Part shown: piece after piece, positions 7,896 to 16,943 of the stretch
How positions within the stretch are numbered: position 1 is the stretch's first letter
How the letters are laid out: each line of letters begins with the position of its first letter
Assembly (NCBI RefSeq): GCF_020071995.1
Contig: NZ_JABWTK010000002.1
Coordinates: 124,001-188,000, forward strand
Length of the DNA: 64,000 bases
Reading direction: 5' to 3'
Source of the DNA: Planococcus chinensis
GTDB lineage: Bacteria; Bacillota; Bacilli; Bacillales_A; Planococcaceae
Made by a program: the position numbers and the translations under genes
The notes under the pieces: model-generated
What the model was told of the DNA's origin: nothing
What the model saw: only the letters and a program-made list of their open reading frames with translations
Databases searched by the model: none

Positions 7896-8072
7896 TTATT
7901 TGCTTGCTACTACTTCTTTCCCTTTGTATGAACCGCATTCTTTGCAGACGCGGTGAGCCAATTTCATTTCGCCACAGCTTGGGCAAGTTACCATGCCCGG
8001 CACTGACAATTTGAAATGCGTACGGCGTTTTCTTTTAACGGTTTTGGACGTTCTTCTAGCTGGTACAGCCAT
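7896..8072 (-). CDS. rpmF: 50S ribosomal protein L32
   Basis: A 58-residue protein starting [20 protein letters not shown], the invariant basic N-terminus of L32. A zinc ribbon is formed by Cys30, Cys33, Cys43 and Cys46, so this is the zinc-binding (C+) paralogue type. The start is fixed by AGGAGGTG about 6 nt upstream. It is co-transcribed with the upstream yceD gene, a pairing conserved across bacteria. Confidence 0.98.
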   Translation of the reverse strand: MAVPARRTSKTVKRKRRTHFKLSVPGMVTCPSCGEMKLAHRVCKECGSYKGKEVVASK

Positions 8073-8096
8073 TGGTGACACCTCCTTACAATGATT

Positions 8097-8630
8097 CTAT
8101 TCATCTGACTGATCAAAATACTTGGCTAAATCAGCAAGTCTTGGATCCGGTTTTGGTTGTGCTTCTTCTTTCTCCGCTTCCGCTTGCTCATCAGTTGAAT
8201 AGGACCAGTCGTTGCCGCCAGTAATCACGGCTTCTTCGGAATCCTCCTTGAACACTTGCATCGGAATTTCCAAAAGGATAAGTTCTTCTAGCACCGGCTG
8301 AAGGTCAATTGTTTCAGTAGCAACCATGTGAACATTATCGTCTTTTGTATCTCGGTCTTTTTCAGACCAGGAGAAAATTTCAACCGATTTGATGTCGATA
8401 GGAAATTCAACGTCTTCCCAAGTTCTAGCGCAGGGAAGTATCAACATCCCTTTGAGTTGAAGCTGGCACGTTATTTGTTGCGAACCAATTGTACAATGCC
8501 CCGTGACATGCATAGGTAAAATTTCGCGAATATCGCTATTGCGTTTTTTCACTGCATCCAAGTGGACAATTTCGTCAATTGGCATTCCGTCTTTGCGATG
8601 CTTTTGAAGCTGTTGAATCGCCATTTTCAT
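8097..8630 (-). CDS. yceD: YceD family (DUF177) protein
   Basis: A 177-residue DUF177 protein (YlbN in B. subtilis), encoded just upstream of rpmF as in most bacteria. Homologues have been linked to 23S rRNA/ribosome accumulation; here that role is inferred from family and neighbour. It has an acidic C-terminus rich in Glu, ending RLADLAKYFDQ. The start MKMAIQQLQKH is supported by GAGGTGATA upstream; the longer frame would run through its own promoter, which reads TTGACA-17-TATAAT on this strand. Confidence 0.9.
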   Translation of the reverse strand: MKMAIQQLQKHRKDGMPIDEIVHLDAVKKRNSDIREILPMHVTGHCTIGSQQITCQLQLKGMLILPCARTWEDVEFPIDIKSVEIFSWSEKDRDTKDDNVHMVATETIDLQPVLEELILLEIPMQVFKEDSEEAVITGGNDWSYSTDEQAEAEKEEAQPKPDPRLADLAKYFDQSDE

Positions 8631-8658
8631 AAGTATCACCTCTAAGACAACAAAGTTG

Positions 8659-8687
8659 ATTATATAATGCACAGAAAAAGATGTCAA
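8659..8687 (-). promoter_or_regulatory. Consensus sigma-A promoter for yceD-rpmF
   Basis: Minus-strand TTGACA (8682-8687), 17-bp spacer, TATAAT (8659-8664): both hexamers are exact consensus. It is one of the strongest-looking promoters in the window, fitting a ribosomal-protein operon. Confidence 0.9.
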
Positions 8688-8696
8688 GATAAAATC

Positions 8697-8726
8697 TTGT
8701 CAGACAGTTCTAAACATCGGTATACT
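8697..8726 (+). promoter_or_regulatory. Sigma-A promoter for tmcAL
   Basis: TTGTCA (8697-8702), 18-bp spacer, TATACT (8721-8726), 31 bp before the ATG of tmcAL. It is back to back with the yceD promoter. Confidence 0.75.
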
Positions 8727-8757
8727 GTTATTTAAGTTTACCAAAGGAGCGATTGAA

Positions 8758-9957
8758 ATGAAAGCTGCAGGCATTGTTGTTGAATACAATCCGTTTCATA
8801 ATGGCCACCTCCATCACGCTCATCAATCCCGCATCGAATCCGGAGCAGATGTGTTGGTGGCAGCGATGAGCGGCCAGTTTCTGCAGCGGGGAGAGCCCGC
8901 ATTTGCCGATAAATGGGCACGCACTGAAATGGCGCTGGCCAATGGCGTGGATATTGTGCTCGAACTTCCCTATGTGTACGCTACTGCCCAGGCATCGGAT
9001 TTTGCCAGAGGCGGCATTGCCCTTTTATCGGCAATTGGCTGTGAATCGTTCTGCTTTGGCAGTGAGCAAGGTTCCATTGAACCCTTCCTTCAGACATACG
9101 GCCTTTTAGAAAGCGAGCGCCCTCTTTATGAACAAAAGATCCACGAAGCTGTTCAGACAGGGATCAGCTACCCGAAAGCCTTAAACGAAGCTTACACAAG
9201 CCTAACCGGAAACGGTGCAGGCTATGCCGATTTAAAGCAGCCGAACAATATACTGGGCTATCATTACATAGAAGCAGCAAAAAAGATGGCTTCTCCGATT
9301 CGCCCGCTGACCATCCAGCGCATTGCCGCTAATTACCACGACCCGATTGACAAAGAATTGACCATCGCCAGCGCGACCGGCATACGGCAGGCCTTTTTTG
9401 AGGGTGCGTCGATGGAGGAAATCGCCAAATATATGCCCCATGCTTCCATCAACATTCTCAAAGAGTTTAATGGAGCGCATCATGGCTTCGGCAGCTGGGA
9501 ACGTTTTTATCCCCTGCTGCGCTACAGCATCCTGCGGGAGCGCCCATCCCGCTTAAACCGGTTTGCCGAAGTGACAGAAGGCATCGAAAACCTGATTTAT
9601 GAAGCGGCAAAAAAAGAAGCCGATTTTGAAGGATTCATCAGCCGCGTGAAATCGAAGCGGTTTACACGGACCCGCGTACAGCGGATGATGACACATATCT
9701 ATACCGGTTTCACATGGGAAGAGCTTCGTTCTTTTGAAAACCCTGCTTACCTGCGCTTGCTTGGCATGACCGCTAAAGGCAAACAGTATTTAAACCAACA
9801 AAAAAAGAATATCGGGCTCCCCTTGATCAGCCGGGCCGCAGATTTAACGGACCCGATGGGGAAACTCGATATTCATGCCAGTTCCATGTATTTGCTTGGA
9901 ATGGGGGCAATGGATGTAAAAAAAGAATTCACAACGCCGCCCCGTTATTTCGGCTGA
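8758..9957 (+). CDS. tmcAL: tRNA(Met) cytidine acetate ligase
   Basis: A 399-residue nucleotidyltransferase-like enzyme (YlbM) that uses acetate and ATP to form N4-acetylcytidine at the wobble position of elongator tRNA-Met. The N-terminus MKAAGIVVEYNPFHNGHLHH carries the HxGH-like NGH nucleotide-binding motif. The conserved SGQFLQRGEPAFADKW and QPNNILGYHYIEA segments follow. AAGGAGCG upstream fixes the ATG. The gene's last 13 bp overlap tail to tail with the converging protease gene. Confidence 0.94.
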   Translation: MKAAGIVVEYNPFHNGHLHHAHQSRIESGADVLVAAMSGQFLQRGEPAFADKWARTEMALANGVDIVLELPYVYATAQASDFARGGIALLSAIGCESFCFGSEQGSIEPFLQTYGLLESERPLYEQKIHEAVQTGISYPKALNEAYTSLTGNGAGYADLKQPNNILGYHYIEAAKKMASPIRPLTIQRIAANYHDPIDKELTIASATGIRQAFFEGASMEEIAKYMPHASINILKEFNGAHHGFGSWERFYPLLRYSILRERPSRLNRFAEVTEGIENLIYEAAKKEADFEGFISRVKSKRFTRTRVQRMMTHIYTGFTWEELRSFENPAYLRLLGMTAKGKQYLNQQKKNIGLPLISRAADLTDPMGKLDIHASSMYLLGMGAMDVKKEFTTPPRYFG

Positions 9958-10970
9958 AGGGTATCCAAATACGCAATTGCATCATCGACGGTCTTCACCG
10001 GCACAATCTTCATGGTTGTGCCGATTTTTTCTGCCGTTTCCTTGGCCACCTCATAGTTGGACGCAGAAGCGCCTTCGGTGTCATCATCCGGAGCAAAGAA
10101 AACATCCATGCCTTCATTGTCAGCCGCAATCACCTTCTGGTCGATTCCGCCGATTCTTCCAACTTCTCCGGAGCTTTGCATCGTACCAGTGCCAGCAATG
10201 TCATAGCCTTTAGTGATGTCTTCATCAAGCAGTTGGTTTAAAATCTCCAGGGTAAACATCAATCCCGCAGAGGGGCCGCCAATATTTTCCGCATCGATCT
10301 TCACTTCCGGAGTGGTGACAATGTCTTTATTCTCCACAAATGAAATGCCGAGGCCAACCCGATCCGGCTCAGTCGGCAGCGGTGCAAGCGAAATGGTTTC
10401 CGTCAGTTTGCGGCTTTCGCGTTCAAACGCCAATTCCACTTCGTCCCCTTCCGCTTTTTCCGCTATATAATCAATGAACTCTTGCTGCGAATCGAATTCA
10501 TTGCCATCAATCGACAACACTTGATCTCCTGGTGCGAGCACTTGATCTGCCGCTCCGCCTTCAAGGACGTTCATCACAAAAACTCCGTTATTATCCACTT
10601 CATATGGCTTGCCGGCTTTTTCAAAAGCCACCTGCAAGGCATTCACTTGTGAATCCGACATCAGCTTGAGCTGGCGCACATTATACTCTTCTTCGCTCTC
10701 ATGCGGGCTGCGCACTTCCTCGGGCTTCAGAATTTTATAGCCGTCCTGAAACTTTGCAAAAAGATATAATGCCGGTGTAGCGTTCAGCATCGAAACCGTC
10801 ATTAAACTCAAAGTGCCTTCGTCGTCTTCGTCTCCACCCTCTACTTCTACCAAGGGACTGAGTTCGTAGGCACCTCCGGGTTTAGTAATGTAATAATTCA
10901 GTTGGTACGTCGAGGTGAAAATTGCCAAGGCAGCAACGACTACCAATGCAATTAATTTATTATTTCTCAT
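9945..10970 (-). CDS. ylbL: SepM family membrane-anchored PDZ/Lon-type serine protease (YlbL)
   Basis: A 341-residue protein with an N-terminal membrane anchor (about residues 6-26), a PDZ domain (about 125-200, including APGDQVLSIDG) and a C-terminal S16 Lon-like protease domain. The catalytic serine is in GGPSAGLMFTLE and the catalytic lysine in GIDQKVIAA, giving the Ser-Lys dyad. Homologues process secreted peptides (SepM) or act in DNA-damage recovery (YlbL); which applies here is unknown. It converges on tmcAL with a 13-bp overlap and lies downstream of coaD on the same strand. Confidence 0.92.
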   Translation of the reverse strand: MRNNKLIALVVVAALAIFTSTYQLNYYITKPGGAYELSPLVEVEGGDEDDEGTLSLMTVSMLNATPALYLFAKFQDGYKILKPEEVRSPHESEEEYNVRQLKLMSDSQVNALQVAFEKAGKPYEVDNNGVFVMNVLEGGAADQVLAPGDQVLSIDGNEFDSQQEFIDYIAEKAEGDEVELAFERESRKLTETISLAPLPTEPDRVGLGISFVENKDIVTTPEVKIDAENIGGPSAGLMFTLEILNQLLDEDITKGYDIAGTGTMQSSGEVGRIGGIDQKVIAADNEGMDVFFAPDDDTEGASASNYEVAKETAEKIGTTMKIVPVKTVDDAIAYLDTLQPK

Positions 10971-11003
10971 CTGCTGCTCCTTTCCAAATTGGCAGCCAAT
11001 AAC

Positions 11004-11025
11004 AAAAAGCCACGATAAACGTGAC

Positions 11026-11027
<2 letters not shown>
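11004..11027 (-). terminator. Intrinsic terminator of rsmD-coaD
   Basis: 8-bp stem AAGCCACG/CGTGACTT (one wobble-type pair) with an ATAAA loop and T5 on the minus strand, directly overlapping the coaD stop. Confidence 0.75.
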
Positions 11028-12073
<1,046 letters not shown>

Positions 12074-12155
12074 CTTATCGCCTCTTATTTGCTAAATTTC
12101 TTATGAAAAAAATCCGCCTAATGGTAGAATGTTAAATGGAAAGGACGTGACCTAT

Positions 12156-12536
12156 ATGATTCAACGATTTATCGAATTAGGCGAAGGGTATGGAGATCTT
12201 TATGAACTCCGTGAATTGATCACTGTAAATTCTCACCGTTTCAAACACGGGTTTATTTTTGTTTCATCAGCTAGTGGAGGCCAGCCGGTACTATCGGTTG
12301 CAGCGGCATTTGAGCCGGCCACGGAAGGCGGCTTCATGCCGATTTACATATGCCGGGAAGGAATTCCAGAGAATTCAAAGCGCCTCGGCTTGTTTGAAGA
12401 AACGGTAAAAGGGCTTGGCCATGAACCAATCAAGATGGATGTTAAACATTCTTCTGCCTATGCGGAAAAGAAATTCTACTTCAACCATTTGATTGCCATT
12501 CTCCGATTAAACCACTACATTCCACCAATGCAGTAA
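12156..12536 (+). CDS. Conserved hypothetical protein, function not recognised
   Basis: A 126-residue soluble protein starting MIQRFIELGEGYGDLYEL. Visible features are an aromatic- and Glu-rich N-terminus, a beta-rich middle (GFIFVSSAS; PVLSVAAAFEP) and a basic C-terminal helix ending in a proline pair. AAAGGACGTG about 8 nt upstream favours this ATG over one 27 nt earlier. Its stop is directly followed, with no spacer, by the stop of ylbG on the other strand. I do not recognise a named family and propose no function. Confidence 0.75.
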   Translation: MIQRFIELGEGYGDLYELRELITVNSHRFKHGFIFVSSASGGQPVLSVAAAFEPATEGGFMPIYICREGIPENSKRLGLFEETVKGLGHEPIKMDVKHSSAYAEKKFYFNHLIAILRLNHYIPPMQ

Positions 12537-12809
12537 TTATAAGCCGATTTTATAATCGTACTCTTTAGCTTTATCCGGTTTTGCATTTTCGTATTCCGTT
12601 TTCAGGAACGGCCGCTGTGATTCAAGAACCTGTTTCACGTACGGCAGTTTCGATAATTTGGTTTTTGTGCTTTCAATGACTTCTTGATCCATATAAAGAA
12701 CGGCATATTTGAGCCTTCGCGAGATAAAATGGACATGTCCGTATTTTCTTAGCGATTTGGCTTGTTTTAAATGATGGACATAAACAATCAGGCCCTGGCG
12801 ATCACGCAT
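12537..12809 (-). CDS. ylbG: YlbG family (DUF2129) protein
   Basis: A 90-residue protein: [20 protein letters not shown], then [20 protein letters not shown] and [18 protein letters not shown], characteristic of DUF2129/YlbG. The fold is small, cytoplasmic and beta-alpha; no role is established. The start is set by AGAGGGATAG upstream; the longer frame adds an unsupported hydrophobic extension. Position between rsmD and ylbF agrees with B. subtilis order. Confidence 0.9.
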   Translation of the reverse strand: MRDRQGLIVYVHHLKQAKSLRKYGHVHFISRRLKYAVLYMDQEVIESTKTKLSKLPYVKQVLESQRPFLKTEYENAKPDKAKEYDYKIGL

Positions 12810-12953
12810 AACTATCCCTCTTTTCTTACTGTTAGAATACCATAGGAAAGAAAAAAGCCGCAACCAGTGAAGCTGAAACATTCGCAAGCTCTATTGGGCT
12901 TGCCCGGCCATAAAATTTCCGTTGCCGTATCCACTTGTAAGTGCAGGATAAAA

Positions 12954-12983
12954 CTAACAATAAATCCTGGAATTCGTTATAAT
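12954..12983 (+). promoter_or_regulatory. Putative promoter of the glycerophosphodiesterase gene
   Basis: Exact TATAAT at 12978-12983 with CTAACA 18 bp upstream (4 of 6 to the -35 consensus). It lies 37 bp before the start codon. Confidence 0.55.
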
Positions 12984-13020
12984 GACTTTAGTTACATTTT
13001 CGAGGGGGTAATCCATTCTT

Positions 13021-13938
13021 ATGGGGAAAAAAACAAAAATCGGACTTGCTGCCGTTGCGGTCGGAGCAGCTGCTTGGGCAGGTTCTAAAGCATTAGCAAC
13101 TCCACAAACGAGACCTGGAAAAGATGTGCTGGACTACGGCCACCCCATTGTCCTGGCTCACCGTGGAGGCGGCGGCATTGCTCCGGAAAATACAATGGCC
13201 GCATTCAGAAAATCAGCAGAACTGGGAGTCCACGGATTTGAAATCGATATCCGATTGAGCAAAGACGAAGAAATTCTGGTGTTCCATGACGAATACTTGG
13301 ACCGGACAACAGACGGAGCTGGGCGTGTAGCGGATTTGACGCTTAAAGAACTTTTGGAATTCGACTTAGGCTATCATTTCGTCGACCCGTCAGGCAAAAC
13401 GACTTATCGGGGCAAAGGCGAAAAAGTCGTGCTTCTGCGCGATTTACTGAAAGAATTCCCACAAATGTTCATCAATATTGATATGAAGGATTCTCCGGAA
13501 ACTTACGAAGGCAGTTTGATTCCTTCAAAATTATGGAGATTGATCGACTCTCTGGGCGTTCATGACCGTGTAGTGGTTACTAGTTTTTATGATGAACAAA
13601 TTGACCGTTTTAATCTTTATGCCCAAAACCGGGTAGCAATCGGAGCCGGGGAAAACGAAGTGAAAAAAGCGTATACGGCATTTAATAGCCAATTCGGCCA
13701 TTTATATAATCCACGCGCTGACGTCTTTCAAATCCCTGTCCGTTCATCGATGTTCCGGCTTGACCTGCCGCGGTTCATCGCATTTTTATCCAATTTGAAT
13801 ATTCCCGTCCATTACTGGACAATCGATGACCCTGAAGAAATGCAGGCATTGATTGCTGCGGGCGCAAAAGGAATCATCACAGGACGGCCGGATCTTGCTG
13901 TCGCTCTCATGAGCGAAATGGAAGATCAAGAGCAATAA
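13021..13938 (+). CDS. Glycerophosphodiester phosphodiesterase family protein
   Basis: A 305-residue GDPD-type TIM-barrel phosphodiesterase, hydrolysing glycerophosphodiesters to glycerol-3-phosphate and an alcohol. The residue 40-100 region has the family signature: LAHRGGGG, APENTMAAF, FEIDIRLSKD and FHDEYLDRTTDG, giving the two histidines and the E/D metal ligands. The C-terminus has VHYWTIDDPEEMQALIAAGAKGIITGRP. A short N-terminal hydrophobic stretch (about residues 8-20) after MGKKTKI suggests membrane anchoring. GAGGGGG precedes the ATG at a slightly long spacing. It is a single-gene unit with its own terminator. Confidence 0.9.
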   Translation: MGKKTKIGLAAVAVGAAAWAGSKALATPQTRPGKDVLDYGHPIVLAHRGGGGIAPENTMAAFRKSAELGVHGFEIDIRLSKDEEILVFHDEYLDRTTDGAGRVADLTLKELLEFDLGYHFVDPSGKTTYRGKGEKVVLLRDLLKEFPQMFINIDMKDSPETYEGSLIPSKLWRLIDSLGVHDRVVVTSFYDEQIDRFNLYAQNRVAIGAGENEVKKAYTAFNSQFGHLYNPRADVFQIPVRSSMFRLDLPRFIAFLSNLNIPVHYWTIDDPEEMQALIAAGAKGIITGRPDLAVALMSEMEDQEQ

Positions 13939-13972
13939 AAAAATGTGCAACGAAATCGTTGCACATTTTTTA
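13937..13972. terminator. Intrinsic terminator of the glycerophosphodiesterase gene
   Basis: Perfect 16-bp stem (AAAAAATGTGCAACGA and its complement) with a 2-nt AA centre, T6 on the plus strand and A6 on the other side. It could work in both directions. Confidence 0.9.
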
Positions 13973-14000
13973 TATATTCTGTCTGGAATTAAAGTTGAAC

Positions 14001-14258
14001 AGGCGCTTCCGCTTTTCTTGTCCAGCTGCAATGGCCAGGCCCTCGGGTCATAAGTCGTTCCGGCTGTGCGGCTAAGTACGCCGCTTCGCCGATCCACCTT
14101 ATGCCTGTCGGACCTTAACGGCCATTTCCGCTTTTCTTGTCCAGCTGCAGCGCCTAGCCTCTCGAGGTCGCTTCAGACTGATCTGCGATGGCCAAAAGCG
14201 CCATCACTGCCCAGCCTTCCAGCGCTTGTCGAGGCTAAATAGGCGCTTCCGCTTTTCT
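14001..14258 (-). repeat. Dispersed structured repeat, locus A: two tandem units plus a partial third
   Basis: Read on the minus strand, unit A2 (14258 to about 14138) starts AGAAAAGCGGAAGCGCC two nt after the ylbF stop and ends CAGCTGGACA. Unit A1 (about 14137 to 14019) starts AAAAGCGGAAATGGCC and ends the same way. A third start (AAAAGCGGAAGCGCC) is cut off at 14001. Each unit has an outer stem, a conserved CCGACA/TCGACA segment and an internal hairpin whose arms differ between units but stay paired (GATGGC/GCCATC; GCGGC/GCCGC). The same family is at 50433 and 57601. No gene is visible here. Confidence 0.85.
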
Positions 14259-14705
14259 TTAAGCGGAGCATGAGCAGCCTCCGCCAGTTCCGCAGCTTCC
14301 GCCGCAAGATGAATCGGAAGAGAAGAACGGATTGCTGGAAGGGATTTTCACCGCTTCCGAGACGGATCTTCCAAGAATGAAGCTTACTTGGTCCATCAAG
14401 TCCTGCAGTTCATTTTCCGCCAAGCGCAAGGCTGCGATTTGTTCGTTCAAATCCAGCCGGCGTTTGTCAACGCGGATCTGCTTCATCACCCGGCTGTAAT
14501 CCGGATGGTATTTGCCGAACCTCTGAACTTCCTCGTATTGCTCTTTTAGTCTGGCAAATGCGTGAATTTCGTCAGCCAAACCTTTATCGTTATAAACAGT
14601 ATCATAAGCTTTTCGATAAAGCTCGGCCTGTTCGGATTGCAAAATCATTTCGCTTAACTCTTCTGCAGAGTCAGTTATTTGAACCCATTCGTAGGTCATA
14701 AACAT
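14259..14705 (-). CDS. ylbF: YlbF/RicF family regulator
   Basis: A 148-residue Com_YlbF-domain protein. In B. subtilis, RicF (YlbF) acts with RicA and RicT as an iron-sulfur complex promoting mRNA maturation with RNase Y and affecting competence and biofilm genes. The helical domain (about residues 10-115) is rich in Glu/Arg/Lys (DSAEELSEMILQSEQAELYR; FARLKEQYEEVQRFG). The tail is Gly/Cys-rich (SCGGSCGTGGGCSC), with four cysteines suited to cluster binding. The ATG at 14705 is chosen because AGGAGG lies 7 nt before it; the ATG six nt earlier is too close. The structured repeat begins immediately after its stop. Confidence 0.93.
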   Translation of the reverse strand: MFMTYEWVQITDSAEELSEMILQSEQAELYRKAYDTVYNDKGLADEIHAFARLKEQYEEVQRFGKYHPDYSRVMKQIRVDKRRLDLNEQIAALRLAENELQDLMDQVSFILGRSVSEAVKIPSSNPFFSSDSSCGGSCGTGGGCSCSA

Positions 14706-14779
14706 ATGCATTCCTCCTCTACACGTTTCATCATAGCAGAAATATACCCATTTTCATACATATTGAAAGGACTGGTTTT

Positions 14780-15265
14780 ATGAAAAATTTATCGAAGCAA
14801 TTTCAGCGCATTGTTGATAACAGCACATTGGACGATTTAAAAATTTTAGGCGACTTCCTCGAAAATTTCGAGAAAAAGCAGCAAGGCGAATTCAATACAT
14901 ACTTAAGCGCCAGCTTGAACATGCAGCGGGAGACCGACGAGCATTCAAGTGCCGTCCGCATTCCGAACACACCTTTTATCCACAATAATATCGATATTCC
15001 GCATGGCGGCATCCTGGCTGTTTTATTGGATACAGCGATGGGTACCCTGGCCAGCAGCAAATGCCCCGAAGGCTTCGTTGCTGTAACCACCAATATTACG
15101 ATCCATTACCTCACTGTTGCCGTTGAAGACGAAATCCGGGCAGATGCCCGCATGATTCGCCAGGGCGCCCATACGATGGTTGTAGAGGGCAATATCGTGC
15201 AGCAAGACGGCAAGCACATCGCCACTGCCACCGGCTCTTTTTTTATCGTTCCAAAAAGACAATAG
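14780..15265 (+). CDS. PaaI-type hotdog-fold thioesterase
   Basis: A 161-residue hotdog thioesterase, hydrolysing acyl-CoA or aryl-CoA thioesters. The signature is HGGILAVLLDTAMGTLA (about residues 75-91), with the HGG turn and the Asp on the hotdog helix. The strands VTTNITIHYLT and ATATGSFFIV follow. An extra N-terminal helical region of about 50 residues precedes the domain. GAAAGGAC precedes the ATG. The substrate is unknown. Confidence 0.87.
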   Translation: MKNLSKQFQRIVDNSTLDDLKILGDFLENFEKKQQGEFNTYLSASLNMQRETDEHSSAVRIPNTPFIHNNIDIPHGGILAVLLDTAMGTLASSKCPEGFVAVTTNITIHYLTVAVEDEIRADARMIRQGAHTMVVEGNIVQQDGKHIATATGSFFIVPKRQ

Positions 15266-15268
15266 GTT

Positions 15269-16333
15269 TTATTGATTTTCAGCAGTTGCCGGTTTCTGCT
15301 TTAAAAAATCTTGGGTATAATATTTGCCGAATACCCCTACTCCGATTTGATTGAATCGGCTGGACAATAAGGTGTCCCGGTGGCTCGGCGAATTGATCCA
15401 GCCATGCACTGCTTCTGCTGAGTCAGAGTACTTGGTTGCCGTATTCTCGGCAGCTTCTTCAAAAACGATGTTGGCATTCGTAAGCCGCTCTTCCAAACTT
15501 TTTAATTCAGTTTCCTCTGCTGAGAAGTTCTGTTTCGCTGTATTTTGACTATGTTCTTTTGCCAGCATGCTAACGGCCGGATTTACAGCCAGTGGATTTT
15601 TTTGGTGGCGCAGCCGATACACATTGGTTAAATCGATGATCTGCTTGGAATTTGCTTCATCAATGGATTGCTGAAGGCCCGAAGATGGAGTGATGGGCGG
15701 CAGCAAATCTCCTGAAAACATCATGTCATAGGGCTGATGCCGAACCAAGGTCTCAGCATCCATAAACCGGACAGCTTCAAGTTTCTGATCTTCCCCATCG
15801 ATATAGAGTTGGGCATAAACGTCGCCGAAACTGGCTAGCAGGCGCTTTTTCAAATCTTCCGAACTAAGGTTAAAGATATAAATATTTTCTCCATATTTTA
15901 CCGTAATTTCGTTTTCAACAATGGTAAAACGGTACAAGTCATTCAAAGTCTGGCCAATTTTATATGGTGACGGATTGGTGGCAATACCCGCAGTGTACAC
16001 TTGAACCACTTTGCCTTCTTTGATGCCCGCCATCAGATAGTTGGAATACGAAGCGTTATAGACCCACCATTCGTACCCGAATGCGGAAGGTTCGATTCGG
16101 GCAGGCTTTCCAAAATCCGAAAGCCAGTCCTTGGACGGCTTACCGATATACGTCGACAACCCTTCCATCGGCCGTTCCACGTCCAGCGAATCTTCTATCA
16201 GATCCTGTGCCGGCAACGGATCCTGAGTTTGCGGAGCTTCCAGCATCTCATTTTCCTCAGTAGGAGAATCGAAGTAAAAAAAGACAATGAGAATTACCGA
16301 TAGAAAAATCATAATGCGCAACAAGTCTTTCAA
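15269..16333 (-). CDS. ylbC: CAP-domain protein with CAP-associated N-terminal domain (YlbC)
   Basis: A 354-residue secreted or membrane-anchored protein. An N-terminal hydrophobic segment (residues about 5-21) is followed by an acidic linker, a CAP-associated N-terminal domain (about 60-200; GKPSKDWLSDFGKPARIEPS) and a C-terminal CAP/SCP (cysteine-rich secretory protein type) domain (about 230-345). The CAP signatures are DLTNVYRLRHQKNPL, AKEHSQNTAKQN, ENTATKY and WINSPSHRDTLL. The function of bacterial CAP proteins is largely unknown. It has its own promoter with an extended -10. Confidence 0.92.
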   Translation of the reverse strand: MKDLLRIMIFLSVILIVFFYFDSPTEENEMLEAPQTQDPLPAQDLIEDSLDVERPMEGLSTYIGKPSKDWLSDFGKPARIEPSAFGYEWWVYNASYSNYLMAGIKEGKVVQVYTAGIATNPSPYKIGQTLNDLYRFTIVENEITVKYGENIYIFNLSSEDLKKRLLASFGDVYAQLYIDGEDQKLEAVRFMDAETLVRHQPYDMMFSGDLLPPITPSSGLQQSIDEANSKQIIDLTNVYRLRHQKNPLAVNPAVSMLAKEHSQNTAKQNFSAEETELKSLEERLTNANIVFEEAAENTATKYSDSAEAVHGWINSPSHRDTLLSSRFNQIGVGVFGKYYTQDFLKQKPATAENQ

Positions 16334-16366
16334 TCGAACAGCTCCTCAATAAAGTATATACACACA

Positions 16367-16396
16367 ATTATAACAGTCGTCCGCATTCTGACACAA
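16367..16396 (-). promoter_or_regulatory. Promoter of ylbC
   Basis: Minus-strand TTGTGT (16391-16396), 18-bp spacer, TATAAT (16367-16372) preceded by TGT, an extended -10. Confidence 0.7.
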
Positions 16397-16404
16397 TCTA
16401 GCCA

Positions 16405-16433
16405 TTGCAACAAGCCGTTTTTTCATCTATTAT
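16405..16433 (+). promoter_or_regulatory. Promoter of the yugN-like gene
   Basis: TTGCAA (16405-16410), 17-bp spacer, TATTAT (16428-16433), 42 bp before the ATG; divergent from the ylbC promoter. Confidence 0.72.
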
Positions 16434-16475
16434 TAAAGAAGCATTTAGTCAGTTTGATATCGAGGAGGAGATCCT

Positions 16476-16841
16476 ATGTATTTTGAAAATACAGGACTAG
16501 AAAACATTCAAGTAGATTTCACTTTACTTGACGACATTATGAGCCGTCACGGCTTAACTAAAGAAGGCCAATGGGACTATGAGCGTGTTACATACGACCG
16601 CAAGTTTATTGTCCGCGAAGGCACTTACTATCTTCGTGTTTTCGGCTATGCAATCACTGGCGATATTGATGCCGGAGATGCAGTCGTAAAATTAATGAAA
16701 CCGGTTGTCGGCAAACACTACTACCCACATGGTGTAGAATATGGCGAAGACGAGCATTTCCCAGAGCATTTGATTAAATCTTGCGTTGAAGTGCTGAAAG
16801 CAATCAAAACGGAAATTGCAGCTTTTGAAATTAAAGCATAA
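16476..16841 (+). CDS. YugN-like family protein
   Basis: A 121-residue cytoplasmic protein matching the YugN-like family: MYFENTGLENIQVDFTLLDD, QWDYERVTYDRKFIVREGTY and a conserved GKHYYPHGVEYGEDEHFPE stretch. No catalytic site is evident and the family has no established role. GAGGAGGAG upstream gives an excellent ribosome site. It is a single-gene unit between a promoter and a terminator. Confidence 0.82.
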   Translation: MYFENTGLENIQVDFTLLDDIMSRHGLTKEGQWDYERVTYDRKFIVREGTYYLRVFGYAITGDIDAGDAVVKLMKPVVGKHYYPHGVEYGEDEHFPEHLIKSCVEVLKAIKTEIAAFEIKA

Positions 16842-16878
16842 GAAAAACCGTAGTTCTTTACTGAACTGCGGTTTTTAT
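16842..16878 (+). terminator. Intrinsic terminator of the yugN-like gene
   Basis: AAAAACCG-AGTTC / GAACT-CGGTTTTT stem with one T/G position, then T5. Confidence 0.82.
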
Positions 16879-16943
16879 TTTTCCTGACGTTTCCTTCTTC
16901 TCTTATTGATATAATAGATATAATAAAGAAAAGGAGGTTGAAC

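Noticed and set aside
14001-14258. Considered as a CRISPR array
   Set aside because: Only two to three units of about 120 bp with internal hairpins and no spacer-repeat alternation; no cas genes nearby.
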